A stretch of 17,614 nt of DNA from Myxococcales bacterium (lineage in GTDB: Bacteria > Myxococcota_A > Polyangia > Haliangiales > Haliangiaceae). The notes beneath the pieces are model-generated. The model saw only the letters and a program-made list of their open reading frames with translations, ran no database searches and was not told the DNA's origin. Shown here piece after piece: positions 6,021 to 11,801 of the stretch. The stretch is taken from positions 1-17,614 of the forward strand of contig JADKKI010000048.1 of the NCBI GenBank assembly GCA_016720595.1, in the 5' to 3' direction. A program made the translations under genes and the position numbers. How positions within the stretch are numbered: position 1 is the first letter of the stretch; every line of letters starts with the position of its first letter.

Positions 6021-6050
6021 GGAGCCGCACCCACATGGGTGCCTTCGATG
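6021..6050 (+). promoter_or_regulatory. Capsid gene ribosome-binding site with a hairpin between Shine-Dalgarno and ATG
   Basis: GGAG at 6021-6024 is the only good Shine-Dalgarno, but it lies 23 bases before the ATG at 6048, too far for normal initiation. GCACCC (6027-6032) and GGGTGC (6037-6042), with loop ACAT, form a perfect hairpin in that spacer. When folded, only two bases before and five after it separate Shine-Dalgarno from ATG, a normal spacing of 7. The hairpin contains the alternative GTG (6039-6041), which makes that start less likely. Confidence 0.5.
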
Positions 6051-6983
6051 ACTACGAACCTGACTTCGTCTGCAAACCTCATCCGGCCCAACGTCCAAGA
6101 CGGCGTGACCGACCTCGTGTTCCGAAACACCGACCTCCTGTCGTGGTTCGAGAACTCCGGGCGCGTCAAGCCGAACGACGGAGGGGCTCCGTTCGAGTGG
6201 AACATCCTCGCGTCGACGTCGAACTCTGCGGAGATCTACGTCGAGAGCCAGGGGCTCCCCACGATCGGACAGCCGGACTTCAAGCGCGCGAGCGTGCCGG
6301 CGGTGTACTTCCGCGCCTTCAACGCGAACACGGGCCACATCCGTGACCAGGTGGCGCGCAAGGGCGTGTACGCCAACCCGATCCAGACGGCGGTGGACGA
6401 CGCCCTCAAGCAGCTCCGCACGCTGATCGACTCGACGCTGGCGGGCAGCGCGGCCAACCGCGGCATCGCCAGCATCATCGACGCGGGCGACGTGTACGGC
6501 GGGCTCGATCCGGCCACCGTGACGCAGTGGGCGGCGCTTGAGACCGCCGTGGGCGGCGCGATGACCATCGCGGTGCTCAACACGCTGTACCGCACGCTGA
6601 CGGACAGCCCGCGCGGCGCCAACCCCGACACGGTGCTGGCCAACATCAACCAGCTGCTCAACTACGGCAACCTGTTCGGGTTCGCGTCTTCGAGCGCCCG
6701 CTCGCAGCCGCGGCAGGACATGGGCAAGCCGTACGACCTCGGCATCATGAAGACGGCCATGAGCTTCAACGGGGCCGAGTTCGTGGGGATCCGCAGCCTC
6801 GCCAACAGCGAGCTCTACATGCTCGACGCCGAGAGCGGGATCGAGCTGCGCGAGCAGCGCGAACTCCAGATCGATCGGCTCGCCAAGGTCAATGACGACG
6901 AGCAGATCATGGCCAGCCAGGCGCTCGTGCCGGTGGTCTTCAACCGCCGCAAGCACGGCAAGCTCACGGGCGTGACCGCCTGA
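6048..6983 (+). CDS. Major capsid protein
   Basis: 311 residues from ATG 6048; a GTG at 6039 would add three residues. It forms the icosahedral shell and probably has the HK97 fold, as all tailed phages do. Evidence is position after portal and scaffold, length, and sequence character: an extended N-terminal arm (NLIRPNVQDGVTDLVFRNTDLLSWFENSG), a strand-rich segment around APFEWNI and AEIYVESQGLP, a long helix region (NPIQTAVDDALKQLRTLIDSTLAG), and a C-terminal beta part (AEFVGIRSLANSELYMLDA, then ELQIDRLAKVNDDEQ and LVPVVFNRRKHGKLTG). There is no long N-terminal delta domain, in keeping with a separate scaffold gene upstream. High expression is expected, in line with the structured leader. 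I cannot assign a specific capsid subfamily. Confidence 0.85.
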   Translation: MTTNLTSSANLIRPNVQDGVTDLVFRNTDLLSWFENSGRVKPNDGGAPFEWNILASTSNSAEIYVESQGLPTIGQPDFKRASVPAVYFRAFNANTGHIRDQVARKGVYANPIQTAVDDALKQLRTLIDSTLAGSAANRGIASIIDAGDVYGGLDPATVTQWAALETAVGGAMTIAVLNTLYRTLTDSPRGANPDTVLANINQLLNYGNLFGFASSSARSQPRQDMGKPYDLGIMKTAMSFNGAEFVGIRSLANSELYMLDAESGIELREQRELQIDRLAKVNDDEQIMASQALVPVVFNRRKHGKLTGVTA

Positions 6984-7005
6984 TCGGCGGACGAGGAGAA
7001 CGAAG

Positions 7006-7386
7006 ATGGGAAGCTTCACCGTCACCGCAGTCAAGTCCTGCTCCGTCGGAGGCCCCGGCGGCTGCAAGCGCGCGATCATCCGCGCCACCGGCCCCGCGTC
7101 CTACGACACCGGGGGCTCCGTCCTCGACATGTCGAGCGCCAACACCGTGCTCACGGGGCTGAACAACGAGGCCGCGTTCAACGCCGTCCAGGGCGTGAAC
7201 GTGCTCGGCGTCGGCGCCGCCGCGAGCGACAAGTACCGCCCGCTGTTCGTGCCGGGGTCGAGCGACTCCCCCAGCACCGGCGTGCTCAAGATCCGCGACC
7301 TGTCGTCCACCGACAGCGCAACCGAGGTGGCCGGATCCGCCGACCTCCACGGGACGACCTGGACGTTCGAAGTCTTCGGCAACTGA
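7006..7386 (+). CDS. Putative capsid decoration/head-stabilising protein
   Basis: 126 residues with a strong Shine-Dalgarno (AGGAG 6994-6998, seven bases from ATG 7006), which suggests high expression. It directly follows the capsid gene, the usual place for a decoration protein. The sequence is beta-rich with few charges: YDTGGSVLDMSSA, FNAVQGVNVLGVGAAASDKYRPLFVPG, then GVLKIRDL and a C-terminal TWTFEVFGN. The pattern TGGxxLDxS ... KYRxxFVP ... TxTFEVxG is one I have seen in small structural proteins beside capsid genes of other phages. Decoration is inferred from place and size; a minor capsid or head-fibre protein is the alternative. Two cysteines near the N-terminus (C12 and C20) are unusual for such a small protein. 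Confidence 0.6.
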   Translation: MGSFTVTAVKSCSVGGPGGCKRAIIRATGPASYDTGGSVLDMSSANTVLTGLNNEAAFNAVQGVNVLGVGAAASDKYRPLFVPGSSDSPSTGVLKIRDLSSTDSATEVAGSADLHGTTWTFEVFGN

Positions 7387-7396
7387 TCCACCCACC

Positions 7397-7413
7397 GCGG
7401 CGCGCGGCGCCGC
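7397..7413 (+). promoter_or_regulatory. GC-rich stem-loop abutting a Shine-Dalgarno
   Basis: GCGGCGC (7397-7403), loop GCG, GCGCCGC (7407-7413): a perfect 7 base-pair stem. The next base begins AGGAG (7414-7418), the Shine-Dalgarno of the gene at 7430. There is no T tract. Likely roles are protecting the 3' end of the capsid/decoration mRNA or lowering expression of downstream genes relative to the capsid genes. Confidence 0.4.
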
Positions 7414-7429
7414 AGGAGCGCCACGCACC

Positions 7430-8101
7430 GTGTCTGACCTGATCGAACTCCCCGCCTTCTGTGACGACTTCCACGCGACTCCCAAGAAGGAGGCGCGGCG
7501 GGCGTACGTCGCCAACGAACTCCGCCGCATCCACAGCGAAGGGCTCCCCGTTCTTCGCACGGTGCTGTCGTGCCCCGATGACGAGGTGCAGGCACTGGCG
7601 ACTGCGCTGCTCGCGGCCAACGTCGACGACGACGGCGAGGAGATCCTCCCCGACCACCTCTGGCGGCTCCGTCTCGCAGACGGGGCCGTGCCTCCCTCGA
7701 CTGACCCGCAGGGGCGCAAGCTCCCGAAGTCGGATCAGGGGCGGGTGCTGGTCTGCAAGATCGGCAACAAGGGCGGGCGGCTCCAAGAGGATGCCACCAA
7801 GGAGCAGGTGGAGGCGCACTCTGGCCCGCGCCGAACGACGACCGTGCGCGCGGGCCGCGACCTCTACGACACCGCGCCGGTGTCCGCCGTCGCGAGGACG
7901 TACTCGTTCCGCAACGCCGTGCTCATCCTGCGGCAGTGGGGCGTCGGATGCACCGCGGAGCGCGCTCGGATGGAGCCTGACCGCGACGGCAACCCGGTCG
8001 AGGTGCAGAACTATTGGCTCGTGGAGGAGGTGCTTGAAGCGCGGGAGCCGCGCGAGCATGCCGACGAGCCCGAGGCGCCCAAGCGCAAGCGAGCAGCCTG
8101 A
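7430..8101 (+). CDS. Hypothetical head-region protein
   Basis: 223 residues from GTG 7430, with AGGAG at 7414-7418 eleven bases upstream. The N-terminal 70 residues are mostly helical and acidic (KKEARRAYVANELRRI, then DDEVQALATALLAANVDDD). The middle has a Lys/Gly-rich strand pair (GRVLVCKIGNKGGRLQED) and a hydrophobic helix near FRNAVLILRQWGVG. The C-terminus is rich in Glu/Pro/Lys/Arg and ends KRKRAA. I do not recognise the family. It stands between the decoration-like gene and the connector-like gene and overlaps the latter (TGATG at 8099-8103). A head completion or adaptor protein is plausible from order only. No catalytic motif, metal site or membrane segment is visible. Confidence 0.65.
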   Translation: MSDLIELPAFCDDFHATPKKEARRAYVANELRRIHSEGLPVLRTVLSCPDDEVQALATALLAANVDDDGEEILPDHLWRLRLADGAVPPSTDPQGRKLPKSDQGRVLVCKIGNKGGRLQEDATKEQVEAHSGPRRTTTVRAGRDLYDTAPVSAVARTYSFRNAVLILRQWGVGCTAERARMEPDRDGNPVEVQNYWLVEEVLEAREPREHADEPEAPKRKRAA

Positions 8102-8970
8102 TGCGTTGGGCGCAGATCAACGTCGGCGCGAACCTCACGCTGGACCTGCCTCGCAGGCCCGGCGGCGTGGGGACGTTCGTCGTCAAGACGACCTCCGGCG
8201 CTGCCACGCAGACCAGCTCTGCGCCCACGCTCGACGCGGTCAACACCACGCTCTCGGGCGCGGTTGTGGCGGGCGCGTCGACGCTCAACCTGACCAGTGG
8301 GTCTGGTGTGGTGGTCGGTCGGCGCTACCTCGTGGGCGGATCCGAGAGCACCGGCGGCGAAATGATCACCGTGAAGGCGTACGCGGCCAACGTCGCCACA
8401 TTGGTGCGGCCGATCCGCAGCGCGCAGCCCTCGGGCGCGACCTTCCAGGGCACCCGTCTCACGTTCGCCGTGACCGGCGCTTCGGTGTCCGCTCCGCAAC
8501 GGAACATGCGCGTCGAGTGGACTCCCGCGAGCGGCGACGAAGACCTCGCCACCGCCTTGCCGTTCGACGCGCTGCGCTACGCCCCGGTGACGTTCCTTTC
8601 GACCGAGGACCTCCGCGACCTTGACCCGCTGCTCGTCAAGCGCCTCTCGTCGGGCGTCTGGCTTCCGGCCGTGGCCGAACGCGCGTGGACGGTGCTGCTC
8701 GGACACATCTCGCAGAAGATCGACCCGGGCGGCGTGGTCGGCACCGTGGACCTGACCCTCGCGCACGGCTACCTGACGCGGGCGCTGATCGCGGAGACTG
8801 GCGGCAAGAGCGAGGAGAACGACGCCTACCTCACGGACCTTCGCGAGCGGTATGTGCAGGAGCGGGACAACGCGCTCGCTGCGCTGGCCTACGACGCTGC
8901 CCAGACCGGCAACGCGAAGAACGGCGCGAGCGGGTGGTCCAGCCGCAGCATTCGGATGGTGAGGACCTGA
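8101..8970 (+). CDS. Putative head-tail connector/adaptor protein with inserted beta module
   Basis: 289 residues, starting in a TGATG overlap; no good Shine-Dalgarno is visible, so coupling probably supplies ribosomes. Two parts can be seen. Residues about 1-125 are beta-rich and Ser/Thr/Gly/Val-heavy, including a module at about 50-124 (LSGAVVAGASTLNLTSGSG, then GRRYLVGG and MITVKAY) that resembles segments in the tube and tip proteins. Residues about 150-275 are helical (DALRYAPVTFLSTEDLRD, AVAERAWTVLLGHISQKID, YLTRALIAETGGKSEEND, then YVQERDNALAALAYDAA), which fits a helical connector such as gp15/gp6-type adaptors that bind under the portal. The position between capsid and tail-terminator genes agrees. 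Function is inferred; no signature motif proves it. Confidence 0.5.
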   Translation: MRWAQINVGANLTLDLPRRPGGVGTFVVKTTSGAATQTSSAPTLDAVNTTLSGAVVAGASTLNLTSGSGVVVGRRYLVGGSESTGGEMITVKAYAANVATLVRPIRSAQPSGATFQGTRLTFAVTGASVSAPQRNMRVEWTPASGDEDLATALPFDALRYAPVTFLSTEDLRDLDPLLVKRLSSGVWLPAVAERAWTVLLGHISQKIDPGGVVGTVDLTLAHGYLTRALIAETGGKSEENDAYLTDLRERYVQERDNALAALAYDAAQTGNAKNGASGWSSRSIRMVRT

Positions 8971-9515
8971 TGGGCGGCTCCGTCGCACCGCTTCGGGATC
9001 GTGTGCAGGCGTTGCTGGAAGGCCGCGCCGGTGTCGATCCGTGGGTGATCGCGGCGGGGATGTTCCACGCGTGTCCGCGGGAGCTCGAACAGCACGAGAA
9101 GACCGCGATTGAGCGCGCCTACACCCTCCACATCGACCGGGCGACCCCGATGGAGCCAGTCAACACGCTCTCGGGCTTCGCGCTCTACTCCCGCCGACTG
9201 CGGGTCCGCGTCGGGTACTTCCTGACCGAGATCGGGGCCGATGCGGATTTTGAGGCCGCGGGGGAGCAGTCGGGCGGGTCGACGCACGAGAGCGTCGAGG
9301 ACCGCGCCGACGCAGACGGCATCCTCATCCGGTCGGTCATCGGCAGCATGCGCAACTGGTCGGGGTTGACCGGCGTGGCGATCATCGACGTGGCACCAGA
9401 GCCCCCAGAGGGCGACTGCCCCGAGATCCAAGGCGACCGCGCGGTCGCCGTCCACACGTTCACTGTCAAGAGCCGCGACGCCCTACCAGGCACGTCGTAC
9501 GGCCCCAGCCTCTGA
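8970..9515 (+). CDS. Putative tail terminator / tail completion protein
   Basis: 181 residues from ATG 8970, in a TGATG overlap with the previous stop and with GAGGA at 8961-8965 as Shine-Dalgarno. Terminators cap the tail tube at the head-proximal end and stop its growth. The layout agrees: an N-terminal helix (LRDRVQALLEG), a strand ending in the YSRRLRVRVGYFLTE segment, an acidic helix (ESVEDRADADGILIRSVIGS) and a final strand (AVAVHTFTVKSRDALPG). This alpha/beta order and the gene lying directly before the tube gene are typical of lambda gpU-like terminators. Sequence similarity in this family is very low, so the call is mostly by context. A neck protein is the main alternative. Confidence 0.55.
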   Translation: MGGSVAPLRDRVQALLEGRAGVDPWVIAAGMFHACPRELEQHEKTAIERAYTLHIDRATPMEPVNTLSGFALYSRRLRVRVGYFLTEIGADADFEAAGEQSGGSTHESVEDRADADGILIRSVIGSMRNWSGLTGVAIIDVAPEPPEGDCPEIQGDRAVAVHTFTVKSRDALPGTSYGPSL

Positions 9516-9522
9516 GGTCTTC

Positions 9523-10776
9523 ATGGTTGATGCGATCCACCCGTCCACGCTCGGCTCCTGCTTCGTCTCCGAGGAGTCTTCGTTCTGCACCACCGGCACC
9601 GAGCGGCGGTGCTTCCCGATGTCGGACACGCTGGATTACGAGGCCACGCAGGCGGAGCTGGACGTGAAGAACCTCCGGCCGCGTCCGTTCGATGCCCTCG
9701 ACCCGGTGAAGGGCAACAAGGACGGCACCGTGAAGCTGGGGTACTACCTGCAGCCCCCGCCGACCGTGCTCACCTCGGGCGCCACCGTGGACGGCGATGC
9801 GGCATGCCCGCTCGCGGTCTTCGCGCGGTGCATCTTCGGCGGGCAGAGCGTGTTCGCAGGCACCACGGTGGCCGCGGGCTCGGGTGCGGTCGGCGGCTTC
9901 ACCACCGCCACCGGCCACGGTTCGCGCTTTCCCGCCGGACAGCTCTGCCTCGTCACGGACCCGGACTCCTCCGCGGGCCTCGTGCCGGCGCGCATCCTCA
10001 CGCGCTCGGGCGACGACGTGACGTTCTACCCGCACGTCTCGGGCGCGCTGGCGGATGCGAGCCCGGTGGTGAACCTCTGGACCTTCTACCCGACGCGGAC
10101 CAACGGCCGGTCGCTGTCGGTCGCCATCGCCGCCGCCCAGGCCAGCGCGCACCAGTGGCGCTTCAACGGGTGCACCGGGAGCGCCGAGATCAAGTGCGAG
10201 GTCGGCGGGCTCGCGCAGATCATGTTCGACCTGAAGGCCGCGAACTGGGAGGGCCCGAGCGACCTCTCGCTCTCGACGGCCGACGCATCCGACCCGATGG
10301 CGGCGCCGCTCGCCTGTCGGAACGCGGTGCTCTACCTGCAAGCGCAGGGGACGACCACCCGCACCAACTACAAGGTCGACAGCTTCAGCGCGAAGCTCAA
10401 CTTCGGCAACAAGCACCTCACCACCCTCACGGGCGGCACCGAGGGCAAGCGCTCGGTGGCCCGCGTCGAAGGGTTGACCGACACCTTCGCGGAAATCGAC
10501 GTCACCTTCGCGCTGGACACCACGCCCGACGCGACGTGGTGGGCCCAGCGGACCAAACTGGCGGCGATGCTGTGGGTGCTGGTCGATGACGCCAACGGCG
10601 CGCGGCGCACGGTGCTGGTCGACGTGGCCAAGGGCATCGTGGTCGGCAAGCCCAAGCACGCCAAGGGGGCGGACGGGCTCATCAAGACCACCATCAAGAT
10701 CCGCGCGCGCCTCGACGACACCACGACGCCCGGCACCGAACTCGCCGAAGCCCCGTTCCGGCTCGCGACCGGCTGA
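9523..10776 (+). CDS. Major tail tube protein
   Basis: 417 residues; ATG 9523 has GAGG at 9514-9517 five bases upstream. It would polymerise as stacked hexameric rings to make the tail tube. The C-terminal half shows the familiar tube pattern: KVDSFSAKLNFGNKH, then TGGTEGKRSVARVEGLTDTF and EIDVTFALDTTPDATWW. It is larger than most tube proteins (often 140-330 residues). Part of the excess is a beta-rich, Gly/Ser/Thr/Val segment at about 113-190 that looks like an inserted domain displayed outside the tube. Four cysteines lie in the first 105 residues (C13, C22, C30, C95) and another at C103. A sheath identity was considered but rejected because no separate tube gene follows and the motifs are tube-like. 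Confidence 0.75.
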   Translation: MVDAIHPSTLGSCFVSEESSFCTTGTERRCFPMSDTLDYEATQAELDVKNLRPRPFDALDPVKGNKDGTVKLGYYLQPPPTVLTSGATVDGDAACPLAVFARCIFGGQSVFAGTTVAAGSGAVGGFTTATGHGSRFPAGQLCLVTDPDSSAGLVPARILTRSGDDVTFYPHVSGALADASPVVNLWTFYPTRTNGRSLSVAIAAAQASAHQWRFNGCTGSAEIKCEVGGLAQIMFDLKAANWEGPSDLSLSTADASDPMAAPLACRNAVLYLQAQGTTTRTNYKVDSFSAKLNFGNKHLTTLTGGTEGKRSVARVEGLTDTFAEIDVTFALDTTPDATWWAQRTKLAAMLWVLVDDANGARRTVLVDVAKGIVVGKPKHAKGADGLIKTTIKIRARLDDTTTPGTELAEAPFRLATG

Positions 10777-10786
10777 CAGGCTGACA
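10771..10786 (+). repeat. Tandem GGCTGACA duplication over the tail tube stop codon
   Basis: GGCTGACA occurs twice back to back (10771-10778 and 10779-10786). The tube stop TGA at 10774-10776 is in the first copy. AGGA at 10786-10789 and AGGGA at 10795-10799 are the Shine-Dalgarno candidates for the next gene. Probably a small replication-slippage duplication. Confidence 0.4.
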
Positions 10787-10800
10787 GGACGCACAGGGAC

Positions 10801-11325
10801 ATGAACCCCCTCGACACCACGCTCCGCCTCGTCCGCTGCAACCCCACCGACCCGGAGCCCACGCTCACCGCCGAGGTCTCCCCCGAGAACCTGGCGCGGC
10901 TGCGCGAGTACCTGAGCACGCGCGACCCCGAGAAGATCCCGCTCGCAGAGGGCACGGTTCCAACGTGGTTCGTGGTGAAGCGGCTCCCCGCAGCGTACCT
11001 GTCCAGCGTGCTCGAAGGGATCTACCCCCGCGCGGCGCAGCGCGAGCACGCCGTCCGCGCGGCCCTGCACCGTGTGGAACTCCCCGGAGGAGAGGCTCTC
11101 TCGGTGGTGCCTCGCAAGAGCGCGCCGAAGGGAGCCCCGTTCACGTCGACCGAGGCCGCGCACGGCGTCTCCCTGGCTGGCGACGACTGGATTCAGGAGC
11201 TGGCCGATCGGTTCGGCGCCGAGACGATTCAGGAGATGGGCGAGGCCATCATCGACCTGTCCAGACTGCCGCGGGGGCGGCGCGGCCCTTTCTCGCATTG
11301 GGGTGGCACGGTAGCCGGGCGTTGA
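10801..11325 (+). CDS. Tail assembly chaperone (G-like, unshifted product)
   Basis: 174 residues, between the tail tube and tape measure genes, which is where all long-tailed phages place their tail assembly chaperones. The N-terminal part (TTLRLVRCN, VSPENLARLREYLSTRD, WFVVKRLPAAYLSSVLEG) is alpha/beta, and the later part is helical (DWIQELADRFGAETIQEMGEAIIDLSRL). It would coat the tape measure protein during tail assembly and be absent from the virion. Near its end, at codons 163-164, a C_CCT_TTC heptamer would let a fraction of ribosomes move to the -1 frame and produce a longer G-T fusion. Unshifted ribosomes stop at TGA 11323-11325. The ATG at 10801 has only modest Shine-Dalgarno candidates (AGGA 10786-10789; AGGGA 10795-10799). 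Confidence 0.8.
   Translation: MNPLDTTLRLVRCNPTDPEPTLTAEVSPENLARLREYLSTRDPEKIPLAEGTVPTWFVVKRLPAAYLSSVLEGIYPRAAQREHAVRAALHRVELPGGEALSVVPRKSAPKGAPFTSTEAAHGVSLAGDDWIQELADRFGAETIQEMGEAIIDLSRLPRGRRGPFSHWGGTVAGR
11286..11292 (+). promoter_or_regulatory. -1 programmed frameshift slippery site C_CCT_TTC
   Basis: The heptamer CCCTTTC fits X_XXY_YYZ exactly in the frame of the upstream chaperone: codons CCT (11287-11289) and TTC (11290-11292) preceded by C. After a -1 slip they become CCC and TTT, so both tRNAs keep their first two base pairs. A stem begins eight bases downstream. Confidence 0.7.
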
Positions 11326-11342
11326 CCGAGGCCATGTCACCC
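11301..11342 (+). promoter_or_regulatory. Candidate frameshift-stimulating stem-loop
   Basis: GGGTGGCA (11301-11308) pairs with TGTCACCC (11335-11342), eight base pairs with one G-U. Inside it, CGGT (11309-11312) pairs with ACCG (11325-11328), stacking directly on the outer stem, with a six-base bulge on the 3' side. The spacer to the slippery heptamer is 8 bases, within the usual 5-9. The structure also spans the TGA of the first frame and the TTG and ATG start candidates of the second. Confidence 0.45.
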
Positions 11343-11801
11343 GCGCCGTGCGGGTGCGACCTGCGCGAGCAGGCCCGACAGGAGAGCGACCCGAGAGCGC
11401 GTGCGGTGCTCGACGCGGATGGCGAGAGGGCACAGAAGCTCTGGCGCTGTCCGCGGACGTGCAAGCCGACGGACGACCCGCCCGCCGCGCTCGCGCCGCT
11501 CTGCGCCAAGGCGATCGACAACGCGCACCGGCTCGTGGGCGTCGATGTTGATGCTGGCGACGAACCGGAGTTCACCACCTGCCCGTCGTACTACGCGCGG
11601 CTCCCCGAGGCTTTCGAGCTTTCTGGGCTCCTCGGGTGGTACAAGAAGGGACAGCTTCACCTGCGCGCGCCGAACCCATCGCGCGCGCTCGTGGATGCCA
11701 TCGACTGCGTAGAGAGTGCCCTCGCCCAGCGGGAGGCGGACGAGCTCCGCCGGATCCGTGCGCGCGCAGAGAGCGAGCCCCAGCGGGGCGACCGTGGCTG
11801 A
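11334..11801 (+). CDS. T-like second frame of the tail assembly chaperone
   Basis: 155 residues if started at ATG 11334; a TTG at 11322 overlapping the previous stop would give 159. More likely it is made mainly as the C-terminal part of the -1 frameshift fusion, which is why no Shine-Dalgarno is seen. The sequence begins Cys-rich (PCGCD, then LWRCPRTCKP, APLCAKAID, TTCPSYYARLP) and continues with helical parts (FELSGLLGWYKKGQLHLR, ALVDAIDCVESALAQREADELRRIRARAE). The CPxxYxRLP...WYKKGQLxLRxPxPxxALVDAIDxxxSALAQREADEL pattern is familiar to me from the second chaperone of other phages. The cysteines could bind zinc. In this family the T part recruits tube subunits to the tape measure. Confidence 0.65.
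   Translation: MSPAPCGCDLREQARQESDPRARAVLDADGERAQKLWRCPRTCKPTDDPPAALAPLCAKAIDNAHRLVGVDVDAGDEPEFTTCPSYYARLPEAFELSGLLGWYKKGQLHLRAPNPSRALVDAIDCVESALAQREADELRRIRARAESEPQRGDRG

Larger units (their letters stand above)
10801..11801 (+). other. Predicted -1 frameshift product (G-T type chaperone fusion)
   Basis: Reading 10801-11291 in the first frame, then shifting back one base at C_CCT_TTC (11286-11292), gives an uninterrupted frame from 11292 to the stop at 11799-11801. The fusion would be 333 residues: 164 shared with the short chaperone, then 169 new ones starting LALGWHGSRALTEAM. The direction (-1), the location (between tube and tape measure) and the size relation match the conserved G/GT arrangement known from lambda and many other siphoviruses. 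The stretch 11292-11333, before any ATG in the second frame, is open, as a fusion requires. Confidence 0.7.

Noticed and set aside
6039..6047. GTG start for the major capsid protein
   Set aside because: It lies in the stem of the hairpin and is 14 bases from the Shine-Dalgarno; ATG 6048 has correct effective spacing when the hairpin forms. Not fully excluded.
5199..7088. Long minus-strand frame opposite scaffold and capsid genes
   Set aside because: Shadow of the + strand codons, Arg/His/Val-rich, spans intergenic control elements; no supporting motif.
7397..7413. Intrinsic terminator after the decoration-like gene
   Set aside because: The stem is strong, but no T tract follows; a Shine-Dalgarno begins immediately, so read-through is expected.
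9523..10776. Contractile tail sheath
   Set aside because: The length would suit a sheath, but no small tube gene follows, the next gene is a chaperone with a frameshift site, and the C-terminal motifs look like a tube protein.
11275..11280. Alternative slip at the GGGGG run just before the heptamer
   Set aside because: Only the GGG codon would re-pair after -1 movement; the preceding CGG would become GCG, so the tandem slip rule is not met.
9466..11433. Long minus-strand frame opposite the tail tube and chaperone genes
   Set aside because: Same GC-driven shadow effect; it crosses several real genes on the other strand and has no recognisable domain or ribosome site.
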